Source of the DNA: Alicyclobacillus tolerans
Lineage (GTDB): Bacteria > Bacillota > Bacilli > Alicyclobacillales > Alicyclobacillaceae
DNA: 64,000 nt
Direction: 5' to 3'
NCBI RefSeq assembly: GCF_900142255.1
Contig: NZ_FRAF01000009.1
Coordinates: forward strand, 56,633-120,632
Shown: positions 1-7,680 of the stretch, piece by piece
How the letters are laid out: every line of letters begins with the position of its first letter
Position numbering within the stretch: position 1 is the stretch's first letter
Program-made: the position numbers and the translations under genes
The notes under the pieces: model-generated
The model's database searches: none
The model's input: the letters and a program-made list of their open reading frames with translations, nothing else
Told to the model about the DNA's origin: nothing

Positions 1-444
1 GATAGAGAAATGGCGCTTGGTATGCGGGCAGCCAATTCTGAATATGCGTTGCAAATAGAGAGGGCATTACATGCGATAGAAAATGGTGAATATGGCCAAT
101 GTGCAATTTGTCAGCAAGAGATTCCAGAAGAACGTTTAGAAGCGTATCCGCTTGCACTGACATGTATACAATGTCAGGAACGAATTGACCATCTCGATCA
201 TCGGCGGACGCGTCCAATTGAAGAAGAAGTTTTTCCGCATAGTTTTGGTAGCTTGATAGGTGATGATAAAGACACAACGGGATTCGACGGAGAAGATAGT
301 TGGCAAGCAGTTGGACAGATGAATGCCAGGCCAAGCGCCAACGATCCAGAATCGATTGGCTACGAGACCTGGCTGGAAGGTATCGGTCCAGAGCTGACAG
401 ATGGTATAACTAATGAAGAATGGCGTGATACACTTAGCCGCTGA
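1..444 (+). CDS. YteA-type TraR/DksA zinc-finger protein (5' partial)
   Basis: The reading frame is open to the first base of the window, so the true start lies upstream; an internal ATG at 10 sits inside the conserved region and is unlikely to be the start. The visible 147 residues hold a C4 zinc finger of the TraR/DksA type (CAIC, then CIQC about 18 residues later) followed by an acidic, low-complexity tail. That matches the YteA family found in spore-forming Bacilli, whose N-terminal coiled region would lie outside the window. The family is thought to act in RNA polymerase or sporulation control, but its role is poorly known. The 3' end overlaps the convergent comA gene by 11 bases. Confidence 0.85.
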   Translation, partial: DREMALGMRAANSEYALQIERALHAIENGEYGQCAICQQEIPEERLEAYPLALTCIQCQERIDHLDHRRTRPIEEEVFPHSFGSLIGDDKDTTGFDGEDSWQAVGQMNARPSANDPESIGYETWLEGIGPELTDGITNEEWRDTLSR

Positions 445-1255
445 CTTCACTCGGCAAGCTGACAAAAGCGAATGTATCGCTGCGCAGACCGCGGCGCAGA
501 CATTCCAGAGCAATGGTTTCCGCTGGGGCAATGTTACCTAGATTAACTTGAGTTCCAAACCGTTCAATAAAATCGATCTGTTGTGATTTTTTAGGTGCTT
601 CAAACATCAGTCGCTGTTGCTCAGAAGTATTTAAACAAGCTAAAAACTCCTGGAAAACAAGTTCGTCCAAATGGCCACTGCCATCATACATTCCAGCATT
701 TTCGCCACTTTCACGTCCTTCAACAACCACATAATCTGCTCCAGCCAAAAGATCTAATTTGACTTGTTTGGCGAGTGCAATCGGATCGACACCGTGCGTA
801 AGTTTTTTTCCTACCTCGCTCAAAACGAGCGACAATTGGGACTTGGCTTGCTCAATCATGCGCAACCTGTCCTCACTAGGAATATCAAGCGTGCCATCGG
901 AAATTTCCATAGCCGTGAAACCGAGTTTTACACAGTAATGGAGATATTCTTTGAAGGCGTTCTGATGATAGGCAATTTCGGCAAGAGTGCCGCCTGGACA
1001 TGTGAAGACACTATAGAGTTTGGCAATATCCAATTTTTGACGAAGAACTGACTCTGGATAAAGCGTGGAGGAACCAAAGCCAAATTTAAGAATATCTAAA
1101 TGAGCGGAGGCGACTTCCATCAAGTCGGTAAATTCCCGCGTGCCCATTCCTTTGTCGATGACCATGGTCAGGCCTTCCGTGCGAGGTTTTTCTTTTCGGT
1201 TGGGGATGGGGGATTGAATGATTTGAGCAAATGCTCGCTTCTCTGATAAAATCAC
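434..1255 (-). CDS. comA: Phosphosulfolactate synthase (ComA/YitD family)
   Basis: A TIM-barrel enzyme that adds sulfite to phosphoenolpyruvate to make (R)-2-phospho-3-sulfolactate. Methanogens use this for coenzyme M; in Bacillus the YitD homologue is linked to the 3-sulfolactate stored in spores. Family segments are visible: DKGMGTREF near residue 34, LKFGFGSSTLYP near 56, EISDGT near 117 and VVVEGRESGENAGMYD near 175. At 273 residues it is of normal size; the first ~25 residues are poorly conserved. Start is a GTG with AGGAGG nine bases upstream. It lies alone, divergent from lspA, so sulfolactate production in spores is the likely role (inference). Confidence 0.85.
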   Translation of the reverse strand: MILSEKRAFAQIIQSPIPNRKEKPRTEGLTMVIDKGMGTREFTDLMEVASAHLDILKFGFGSSTLYPESVLRQKLDIAKLYSVFTCPGGTLAEIAYHQNAFKEYLHYCVKLGFTAMEISDGTLDIPSEDRLRMIEQAKSQLSLVLSEVGKKLTHGVDPIALAKQVKLDLLAGADYVVVEGRESGENAGMYDGSGHLDELVFQEFLACLNTSEQQRLMFEAPKKSQQIDFIERFGTQVNLGNIAPAETIALECLRRGLRSDTFAFVSLPSEVSG

Positions 1256-1298
1256 GTGGACTGACCTCCTGCGACATGATAATTCAAACTATGCAAAA

Positions 1299-1328
1299 AT
1301 CATAAAAAAGGGTCTTGACATTCGCCAA
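1299..1328 (-). promoter_or_regulatory. Possible sigma-A promoter for comA
   Basis: On the minus strand TTGGCG (1328-1323) and TATGAT (1304-1299) are separated by 18 bases. The -35 overlaps the lspA promoter on the other strand, so the two divergent transcripts may compete. Confidence 0.35.
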
Positions 1329-1344
1329 AGGAGGCGTCTATCTT
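1315..1344 (+). promoter_or_regulatory. Sigma-A promoter for lspA-rluD
   Basis: A perfect TTGACA (1315-1320) is followed after 18 bases by TATCTT (1339-1344), placing the transcript start near 1351, about 30 bases before the chosen lspA start. Confidence 0.55.
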
Positions 1345-1382
1345 GCTGATGCCGTACATGCGCGGCAGAGAGGATGATGCAG

Positions 1383-1850
1383 ATGCTGTACGGAATTGCC
1401 TTGTTAGTTTTTGCCCTCGATCAGCTCATTAAATGGATGGTTCGCTCCCATATGACTCCTGGTCAATTGGTACCCGTTCTACCTCCCTGGGTCGATCTCG
1501 ATTATATACAAAACCCAGGCGGAGCTTTTAGCATTCTCCCTCATCACACTTGGCTTTTTATTCTTGTTGCGTTTGTCGTCATTGCAGCCGTAATTTATGT
1601 TGATATTAGGTACAAGCCTTCCCCTTCCATAAGAATTGCGCTGGGCCTCGTACTTGGCGGGGCGCTTGGCAATATGTCGGATAGGATTTTTATTGGTAAG
1701 GTAACCGACTATGTTTATTTGCAGTTCATCCATTTTCCTATTTTTAATTTGGCTGATGTCTGCATTGACGCAGGTGTGATTCTTCTCATTATACGGACTT
1801 TTTGGCAAGGGAAAAAGGAGAATCTGTCTAACCACGAGGATGATAAGTAA
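1383..1850 (+). CDS. lspA: Lipoprotein signal peptidase (signal peptidase II)
   Basis: Membrane aspartyl protease that cleaves the signal peptide of prolipoproteins after lipid attachment. The 155-residue protein has four hydrophobic segments. The two catalytic aspartates are in GNMSDR (D100) and FNLADVCID (D125), and QNPGGAF is at 43-49. ATG codons occur at 1374, 1377 and 1383; I chose 1383 because AGAGG (1369-1373) is then nine bases upstream, while the earlier ones sit against it. The stop overlaps the rluD ATG by one base, as in the lspA-ylyB pair of Bacillus. Confidence 0.93.
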   Translation: MLYGIALLVFALDQLIKWMVRSHMTPGQLVPVLPPWVDLDYIQNPGGAFSILPHHTWLFILVAFVVIAAVIYVDIRYKPSPSIRIALGLVLGGALGNMSDRIFIGKVTDYVYLQFIHFPIFNLADVCIDAGVILLIIRTFWQGKKENLSNHEDDK

Positions 1851-2791
1851 TGGAAGATCGTGTTTTGTATTTTCAGGTTGAGTCAGAGAGTGAAGGTTTG
1901 CGTCTCGACAAGTGGCTGGTACAGGTTTTGCAAGATGAAGAAATGGATATTTCTCGTTCACAAATTCAGGAGTGGATCAAACATGACTGCATCAGCGAAA
2001 CTACTCGCAAAAGTCGTGTAAAAGCGAGCGATCCTGTAGAAACAGGCCATATCTATCAGATCAAATTGCCAGAGCCGGAACCAGTCGAATTGCAACCAGA
2101 CCCTGTATCCATTCAAATAGTTTATGAAGATGAACATCTGGTTGTTGTGGATAAGCAACGTGGATTGGTGGTCCACCCAGCAGCCGGGCATCCGCGCGGT
2201 ACCTTGGTCAATGGCTTGCTTTATCTCGGGGTTCGTCTCTCTGCCCTGGGTGGTACAGCACGGCCAGGTGTTGTTCATCGGATCGACAAAGACACCTCAG
2301 GTCTTTTGGTTTTAGCTAAATCGGATTTGGCTTATCATAAACTTTCCTTGCAGCTACAGGCACACTCCATGTTGCGCAGTTACGCTGCAATTGCGCACGG
2401 TGTCTTGCCACACCAGGAGGGAACGATTGATGCTCCGATTGGTCGTGACCCAAAACAGCGTCAGAGACTGGCAGTAGTGGCTGGGGGTAAACCAGCCATT
2501 ACGCATTTCTTTGTGAAAGAACGGTTCGAACAGTATACGTTCTTGGATTGTCGTCTGGAAACCGGGCGTACGCATCAAATTCGTGTGCACATGGCTTATA
2601 TTGGGCATCCCTTAGCGGGAGATCCACTTTATGGTCCGCGTCATACGCTGCCTATTGATGGACAGGCGCTGCATGCCAAGGAGTTAGGCTTTGTACATCC
2701 TGCTAGCGGTGAACATATGCGTTTTGAATCCCCATTGCCGTCGGATATGGAACGTTTATTGATGGAATTACGTCTTGGTTTGCAGACATAA
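1850..2791 (+). CDS. rluD: RluD-type large-subunit rRNA pseudouridine synthase (YlyB-like)
   Basis: Converts specific uridines of 23S rRNA to pseudouridine. The 313-residue protein has an N-terminal S4 RNA-binding domain (about 15-75) and a RluA-family catalytic domain with HRIDKDTSG at 143-151 (catalytic Asp in HRID) and the late GRTHQIRVH motif. It is translationally coupled to lspA through TAATG. The RluD subgroup is assigned from position and S4 domain; the exact target uridines cannot be read from sequence. Confidence 0.9.
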   Translation: MEDRVLYFQVESESEGLRLDKWLVQVLQDEEMDISRSQIQEWIKHDCISETTRKSRVKASDPVETGHIYQIKLPEPEPVELQPDPVSIQIVYEDEHLVVVDKQRGLVVHPAAGHPRGTLVNGLLYLGVRLSALGGTARPGVVHRIDKDTSGLLVLAKSDLAYHKLSLQLQAHSMLRSYAAIAHGVLPHQEGTIDAPIGRDPKQRQRLAVVAGGKPAITHFFVKERFEQYTFLDCRLETGRTHQIRVHMAYIGHPLAGDPLYGPRHTLPIDGQALHAKELGFVHPASGEHMRFESPLPSDMERLLMELRLGLQT

Positions 2792-2865
2792 CAGACAGAA
2801 ATAAAACTTGCAAACGGTTTGTCTCATCATTTCTGGTCAGAAATTGCAAAAAATTATATTCTAAC

Positions 2866-2895
2866 TTGTTTTTTGTTACTATAAATATTATAGTA
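2866..2895 (+). promoter_or_regulatory. yceI promoter with PerR/Fur-family-like operator
   Basis: TTGTTT (2866-2871) and TATAGT (2889-2894) are 17 bases apart. An 8-3-8 perfect inverted repeat (2877-2895, arms TACTATAA and TTATAGTA around ATA) covers the spacer and the -10 box. Its core CTATAAATATTATAG (2879-2893) matches the PerR box TTATAATnATTATAA at 12 of 14 defined positions. A repressor bound here would block polymerase. That the site is real is an inference from pattern and position. Confidence 0.55.
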
Positions 2896-2951
2896 TATAT
2901 GCAGATAGGCAAATCCATTCAATTAAAGTTCCGATCAGGAGGTAGAGAAGA

Positions 2952-3488
2952 TTGGCAAAAACAGTTTGGGAATTAGATAAAGCACATAGTTATGTGGGAT
3001 TCAGTGTCCGTCATATGATGGTATCCAATGTACGTGGTGTATTTAACGATTTTGACGCAACAGTCCATACTGAGGGGGAAGATTTGTCAACCGCAGATAT
3101 AGTTGTCACCATTAACCCTAACAGCATTGATACGAGAAATTCGCAAAGAGACGAACATTTGCGTTCTGCCGACTTTTTTAAAGTAAACGAATATCCAGAA
3201 ATAGTATTTCGCGCTCATAACCTGCAACATAAGGGTGGCGAGAAACATGAACTGCAAGGTGAAATTACGATTGTTGGTGTTACAAAGCCGCTGACATTGG
3301 ATGTTGAAATTTCCGGCCCAGCTAAAAATCCATGGGGAAATGAAGTTATTGGTGTGGTCGGTAGCGGTTCTCTGAATCGTTCAGATTTTGGTCTTACTTA
3401 CAACGCTGCTTTGGAGACTGGCGGCGTATTAATTGGCGACACAATTAAATTAAACATCGAAGTTGAGTTTGTTAAAAAATCTGAATAA
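2952..3488 (+). CDS. YceI family protein (lipocalin-like)
   Basis: A 178-residue cytosolic YceI-fold beta-barrel; family members bind polyisoprenoids or fatty amides and are often stress-induced. Visible hallmarks: an N-terminal WELDKAHSYVGFSVRHMM, IDTRNSQRDEHLRSADFFKV near 57-76, and GSLNRSDFGL near 138-147. There is no signal peptide, unlike Gram-negative homologues. The start is TTG with AGGAGG nine bases upstream. It sits between rluD and the pyr operon, where Bacillus has pyrR directly, and has its own promoter and terminator. The physiological ligand is unknown. Confidence 0.88.
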   Translation: MAKTVWELDKAHSYVGFSVRHMMVSNVRGVFNDFDATVHTEGEDLSTADIVVTINPNSIDTRNSQRDEHLRSADFFKVNEYPEIVFRAHNLQHKGGEKHELQGEITIVGVTKPLTLDVEISGPAKNPWGNEVIGVVGSGSLNRSDFGLTYNAALETGGVLIGDTIKLNIEVEFVKKSE

Positions 3489-3517
3489 AAACTAAGATCT
3501 TTTATTTTCAGTTTTTT
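3474..3517 (+). terminator. Intrinsic terminator of yceI
   Basis: The inverted repeat starts in the last codons. AAAAAA then CTGAATAAAA pairs with TTTTATTTTCAG then TTTTTT, with a two-base bulge and a nine-base loop. It ends in a run of six T. Confidence 0.6.
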
Positions 3518-3566
3518 CAGTCAGACGGACTTGTAAAGTGAAGCAGAGTTTGGTAAAACCCAATAC

Positions 3567-3595
3567 TTGACGAATCACGTATAGATTGATACGAT
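3567..3595 (+). promoter_or_regulatory. pyr operon promoter
   Basis: TTGACG (3567-3572), 17-base spacer, TACGAT (3590-3595). The transcript would begin near 3602, just before the PyrR-binding hairpin. Confidence 0.65.
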
Positions 3596-3610
3596 GGCAG
3601 AAATGTTTAT

Positions 3611-3735
3611 AGCCTTTAAGCCAATCCTGTGAGGTTGGGAAGGGTTCGTCAAGAGAGCTTATGGACTGCACAGTTTTGAATGTCGGCTGTGTGGAAAATT
3701 TCCGGGCTACCCTCCTCAGGGAGGGTAGCCTTTTA
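3611..3735 (+). promoter_or_regulatory. PyrR-responsive transcription attenuator
   Basis: The leader carries the PyrR-binding hairpin: AATCCTGTGAGGTTGG (3623-3638) contains the conserved UCC-nGnGAGG loop between CCAA and TTGG arms. It is followed by an 11-bp terminator stem (3705-3730, TCAG loop) and TTTT. GGAAGGGT (3638-3645) in the binding hairpin can instead pair with ACCCTCC (3709-3715) with one bulged A, giving an antiterminator. UMP-bound PyrR would stabilise the first hairpin and allow termination. Only this one attenuator is visible; B. subtilis has three. Confidence 0.85.
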
Positions 3736-3756
3736 TTATGGAAAGGAGAGACAATT

Positions 3757-4296
3757 TTGGCCCAACAAATTCAACTAATGGACGGTCTACAGGTCAATCG
3801 TTCTTTAACTCGTATTGCTCATGAAATCCTTGAACGCAATCGTACGTTGAGTCAACTGGTCTTGGCGGGCATTTTGACGCGCGGCTGGGTGCTGGCCGAT
3901 CGTTTGGCCGATAAGTTAGCTGAAATTGAAAAAGAACAGCGACCGCATGCCTTTGCTCTGGATGTCCGCCCTTTCCGTGACGATTTAGAGCATTTATCAT
4001 TTCAGCAAGCAACGCTTCACAGTACGCCAGAGACTGTAATTCAAGATAAAAAAGTTGTACTGGTGGATGATGTGTTGTTTACAGGCCGCACTGTGCGCGC
4101 AGCACTTGATGCTTTAATGACAAAAGGGCGGGCGCAACAAGTACAACTTGCTGTTCTGGTCGATCGCGGTCATCGCGAGTTGCCGATTCGGCCTGATTTT
4201 GTTGGGAAGAATTTACCAACCTCGTTAGATGAACGAATATCTGTAAAACTTCAAGAAGTCGACGGCGAAGACGGTATATGGTTGGCTAAACCGTAA
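3757..4296 (+). CDS. pyrR: Bifunctional pyr operon attenuator / uracil phosphoribosyltransferase PyrR
   Basis: RNA-binding regulator with a phosphoribosyltransferase fold that senses UMP and PRPP. The PRPP loop is visible as VVLVDDVLFTGRT (about 92-104) and the family segment GILTRGWVLADRL near 41. I chose the TTG at 3757, giving 179 residues, because AAAGGAGAG lies just upstream and the product begins like known PyrR; the frame extends further up but runs through the attenuator. First gene of the pyr operon. Confidence 0.93.
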   Translation: MAQQIQLMDGLQVNRSLTRIAHEILERNRTLSQLVLAGILTRGWVLADRLADKLAEIEKEQRPHAFALDVRPFRDDLEHLSFQQATLHSTPETVIQDKKVVLVDDVLFTGRTVRAALDALMTKGRAQQVQLAVLVDRGHRELPIRPDFVGKNLPTSLDERISVKLQEVDGEDGIWLAKP

Positions 4297-4361
4297 AAGT
4301 TTACCTGGATTTTGGAGAAACGACAGTTCGTTAGGATGGTTTTGGGAAAGAGGGAGAGAGT

Positions 4362-5285
4362 ATGTATCATGCGGTGAGCACGGACGATTTGAATCGCCCG
4401 CTGATAGAACGTCTGATTCAGATGGCAGAGACTTTTCGGACAACCCCTCGCCATATCTTACGTGCTAGGCTACAGGGTACGCTCGTTGCAACACTTTTTT
4501 ATGAACCGAGTACACGTACGCGACTTTCATTTGAGGCAGCGGTTACTCGTCTGGGTGGAAATATTGTGGGAGCAGAAAATGCCCGAGAAAATTCTTCTGC
4601 CAAAAAAGGCGAGAGTTTGGCTGATGTTTTTCGAGTTGTCGGGGCGTATGCAGACGCCATTGTCATCCGTCACCAAGATGAAAAAGAAATGGCCTTGGCC
4701 CTTCCATACAGTCCAGTGCCGATTATCAATGCGGGCGCGGGAAGCGGCGAACATCCTACGCAAAGTTTGCTCGATATATACACACTTTGGAAAGAATTTG
4801 GTGAGGTCGATGGACTCTCCGTATGTATGGTAGGTGATTTGCGTTTTGGCCGAACGGTTCACTCCTTGTTACGAGTGCTCAGCTTTTTTCAGGGAATTCA
4901 GGTTACGCTTGTTTCTCCTCCGGAATTGGCGCTCGATGATCCACTTTTAGAGGAAATCAAGGGACGTGGACTATCCGTAGAAACGAAAGAACGGTTGGAT
5001 GATGTCATTGGCGAAGTCGACGTCATTTATCAAACGCGCATCCAACGGGAAAGGTTGCCGGCGGAAATACATTTATCCTATGCAACGGAAGACTATAGAA
5101 TCTCTGCTCAAACACTGGAACGCTTGCCTTCTCGTTCCAGAATACTTCACCCTTTGCCACGTGTAAATGAAATAGATCCAGACGTGGACACAGACGAGAG
5201 AGCTGCCTATTTTCGTCAGGTGCAAAACGGACTTTTCATTCGCATGGCGCTTCTCGATGAAATACTTGGAGGTGTATTGCGCTGA
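4362..5285 (+). CDS. pyrB: Aspartate carbamoyltransferase catalytic subunit
   Basis: Joins carbamoyl phosphate and aspartate to form N-carbamoyl aspartate, the committed pyrimidine step. The carbamoyl-phosphate loop is FYEPSTRTR (46-54); HPTQSLLD follows near 131, and HPLPRVNEID near 262. At 307 residues it is normal length for the Bacillus type without regulatory chain, and no pyrI is nearby. No uracil permease gene (pyrP) lies between pyrR and pyrB, and the 65-base gap holds no second attenuator. Confidence 0.95.
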   Translation: MYHAVSTDDLNRPLIERLIQMAETFRTTPRHILRARLQGTLVATLFYEPSTRTRLSFEAAVTRLGGNIVGAENARENSSAKKGESLADVFRVVGAYADAIVIRHQDEKEMALALPYSPVPIINAGAGSGEHPTQSLLDIYTLWKEFGEVDGLSVCMVGDLRFGRTVHSLLRVLSFFQGIQVTLVSPPELALDDPLLEEIKGRGLSVETKERLDDVIGEVDVIYQTRIQRERLPAEIHLSYATEDYRISAQTLERLPSRSRILHPLPRVNEIDPDVDTDERAAYFRQVQNGLFIRMALLDEILGGVLR

Positions 5286-6577
5286 AAATTAAATTGCAAG
5301 GTGGCTGCCTGCTTGATTTATTAGATAATTCACAGGAACAAGCAGACATTTTAATAGAAAGCGAACATGGACGAATTCTTTCGATTGGAAAAGATTTACC
5401 TGAAGCGGAACAGACGATAGACGTGGCTGGTTTGACGCTTTTGCCTGCGTTTGTCGATCCCCATGTCCACTTTCGTGAACCAGGATTTGAACATAAAGAG
5501 ACGATTGCTAGTGGAGCTAAAGCTGCTGTGGCTGGAGGATTTGGTAGCGTTCTTTGCATGCCGAATACCAATCCACCAATAGATACACCTGAGCGTGTGG
5601 AATATGTGCTGCAAAAATCAGCAGAAGCAGGAGCATGTCGAGTTTGGCCCATGGGTTGTATTACTCGTGAGCAAAAGGGAGAGCAATTGACCGATTTTGC
5701 AGCCCTTCAATCAGCAGGGGTTGCTGGACTTTCGGATGATGGTAAAGGTGTTCAGCATGGAGGGTTGATGCGCCAGGCACTGTTTGCCGCTGCGGCCTCA
5801 GGACTGACGGTGGCGATTCATGCAGAGGATGAAACCATTGCCGGTAAGGGCGTTTTGCATCCGGCGGCCGCCAAAAAATTCTCCGTACCAGAACAACCTG
5901 GCTCATCAGAAAGCGCCATGATTGCCCGTGACTTGTTGTTGGCTGAAGAAACTGGAGCGCGTTTACATCTGTGCCATGTCTCTTTAGAGTCTGCGGTCAG
6001 TTTGCTTGCTTGGGCCAAGTCACGTGGACTTCGAGTGACTGCAGAAGTTACGCCGCATCACCTGCTCCTCTCTGAGGAATCCATTGACGAAGAGAACACG
6101 TTTTACAAAGTGAATCCACCTTTACGTTCGGAAGATGACCGTAAAGCTTGTTTACGGGCTTTTCTTGACGGCACAATTGACATGATAGCCACCGATCATG
6201 CGCCGCATACTGAAGAGGAAAAAGCAGTTGGATGGCTTTCAGCTCCCTTTGGCATGGTGGGGATTGAGATTGTTTTCCCTCTGCTTTATACGCATCTGGT
6301 TAGTCGTGGCTTGATGTCACTGTCTGAACTGGTCAAGCGTATGTCACTCGTTCCCGCTCAAGCGTTCAACTTGCCCGCATCTGGTTTGCGTCCCGGCGCA
6401 CTTGCTGATTTGACAGCAGTGGATTTACAGACAGAGCGTCGAATTGAGCCCAATCGTTTCTACTCTAAAGGACGAAATACGCCGTTTACAGGCTGGATGG
6501 TACGCGGATGGCCAGTAATGACTATGGTTGACGGCAAGATGGTCTTTGATGCAAGGCAAAAGGAGGTACAGTGCTGA
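5282..6577 (+). CDS. pyrC: Dihydroorotase, probably CTG-initiated
   Basis: Zinc amidohydrolase that cyclises carbamoyl aspartate to dihydroorotate. Metal-binding HVHFREPG, the catalytic TDHAPHT segment and GMVGIE are present. Start choice: the only canonical start nearby, TTG at 5294, is 19 bases from the SD, whereas GGAGGTG (5268-5274) is seven bases from a CTG at 5282. That CTG gives an N-terminus (KIKLQGGCLLD) like other dihydroorotases. It overlaps the pyrB stop. If TTG is used the protein is four residues shorter (427). Confidence 0.93.
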   Translation: MKIKLQGGCLLDLLDNSQEQADILIESEHGRILSIGKDLPEAEQTIDVAGLTLLPAFVDPHVHFREPGFEHKETIASGAKAAVAGGFGSVLCMPNTNPPIDTPERVEYVLQKSAEAGACRVWPMGCITREQKGEQLTDFAALQSAGVAGLSDDGKGVQHGGLMRQALFAAAASGLTVAIHAEDETIAGKGVLHPAAAKKFSVPEQPGSSESAMIARDLLLAEETGARLHLCHVSLESAVSLLAWAKSRGLRVTAEVTPHHLLLSEESIDEENTFYKVNPPLRSEDDRKACLRAFLDGTIDMIATDHAPHTEEEKAVGWLSAPFGMVGIEIVFPLLYTHLVSRGLMSLSELVKRMSLVPAQAFNLPASGLRPGALADLTAVDLQTERRIEPNRFYSKGRNTPFTGWMVRGWPVMTMVDGKMVFDARQKEVQC

Positions 6578-7680
6578 TGTCCAATCGTTCTGCCCGTCTC
6601 GTACTTGAAAACGGTTTGGAATTCACAGGTCAACACTTTGGTGCGACTGGTGAAAGGGTCGGCGAAGTGGTATTTAACACTGGCATGACCGGTTATCAGG
6701 AAGTGCTTACGGATCCTTCCTATTGCGGTCAGATTGTGACCATGACTTATCCACTCATTGGTAATTACGGTGTTAATGTAGACAATATCGAGTCTCGTCA
6801 GCCGTACGTTCATGGTTTCGTCGTACGTAGATTGGCTGCAGAGCCAAGCCATTTCAAAAGTCTGGGCAATCTGGATGACTATCTGCGTCAACACGGTATC
6901 TTAGGCATTAGCGAGATCGACACGCGCCAGTTAACTAAAGCCATTCGCAGCGACGGTACGATGAAAGCAGTACTGACGACTGAGAATACACCCGTCAGTG
7001 TTCTGCTTGACAAACTGGCTCAACCCTTGATGACCGACCAAATCTTGCGAGTCACAACACCACAGACGTATCGCTGCCCAGGTGAAGGCAGGCGAGTGGT
7101 CGCAATCGACTATGGTATGAAATCAGGAGTAGTTCGCAGTCTGTTGGCGCGACGCTGTGATGTGATTGTTGTTCCAGCGACAGCGAGCACAAAGGAAATT
7201 CTTGCCTGGAAGCCAGAAGGTGTCATGCTTTCCAATGGCCCGGGCGATCCGTTAGACGCTCCTTACGCCATTGCAACTGTCAAAGAATTGATTCAATATG
7301 GAGTTCCTGTCTTTGGTATTTGTTTAGGGCATCAGTTAATTGGCTTAGCTTCTGGAGCACGTACTGAAAAAATGCGTTTTGGTCATCGGGGCGCGAATCA
7401 TCCAGTAAAAGATTTGCGCACAGGAAAGGTTTATATCACTTCCCAAAACCATGGTTATATGGTTTCTGAAGATTCTCTGCGTGGAACGGATTTAATTTTG
7501 ACACATTTGAACGTAAATGATCGCACGGTAGAAGGAATGATGCATCGTCATCGTCCTGTCTTCTGTGTGCAATACCATCCTGAAGCGCGCCCGGGTCCGG
7601 ATGATTCGGATGAACTGTTTGATGAATTTATGCGCATGATGGACGAGGTTGGAGAAGGAAGGTGGACAGCGCATGCCTAA
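6577..7680 (+). CDS. carA: Carbamoyl-phosphate synthase small subunit (glutaminase)
   Basis: Class I glutamine amidotransferase that supplies ammonia to CarB. The nucleophile elbow is FGICLGHQL (about 247-255) and the late catalytic His-Glu is in [13 protein letters not shown] 6571 is too close to AGGAGG (6561-6566); ATG 6577, ten bases away and overlapping the pyrC stop, is preferred (367 residues). Pyrimidine-specific by operon position. Confidence 0.95.
   Translation: MSNRSARLVLENGLEFTGQHFGATGERVGEVVFNTGMTGYQEVLTDPSYCGQIVTMTYPLIGNYGVNVDNIESRQPYVHGFVVRRLAAEPSHFKSLGNLDDYLRQHGILGISEIDTRQLTKAIRSDGTMKAVLTTENTPVSVLLDKLAQPLMTDQILRVTTPQTYRCPGEGRRVVAIDYGMKSGVVRSLLARRCDVIVVPATASTKEILAWKPEGVMLSNGPGDPLDAPYAIATVKELIQYGVPVFGICLGHQLIGLASGARTEKMRFGHRGANHPVKDLRTGKVYITSQNHGYMVSEDSLRGTDLILTHLNVNDRTVEGMMHRHRPVFCVQYHPEARPGPDDSDELFDEFMRMMDEVGEGRWTAHA

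Noticed and set aside
136..531. Long open frames opposite or out of frame with real genes throughout the window
   Set aside because: They lack SD sites and family similarity and overlap genes with clear domain matches; they are coding shadows.
1327..1434. Short frame from TTG 1343 behind AAAGGAGG, overlapping the lspA start
   Set aside because: The SD-like site lies inside the lspA promoter and would not be transcribed from it; the peptide resembles nothing known and lspA has its own SD.
4297..4361. Second PyrR attenuator between pyrR and pyrB
   Set aside because: No UCC-nGnGAGG loop and no terminator stem in the 65-base gap.
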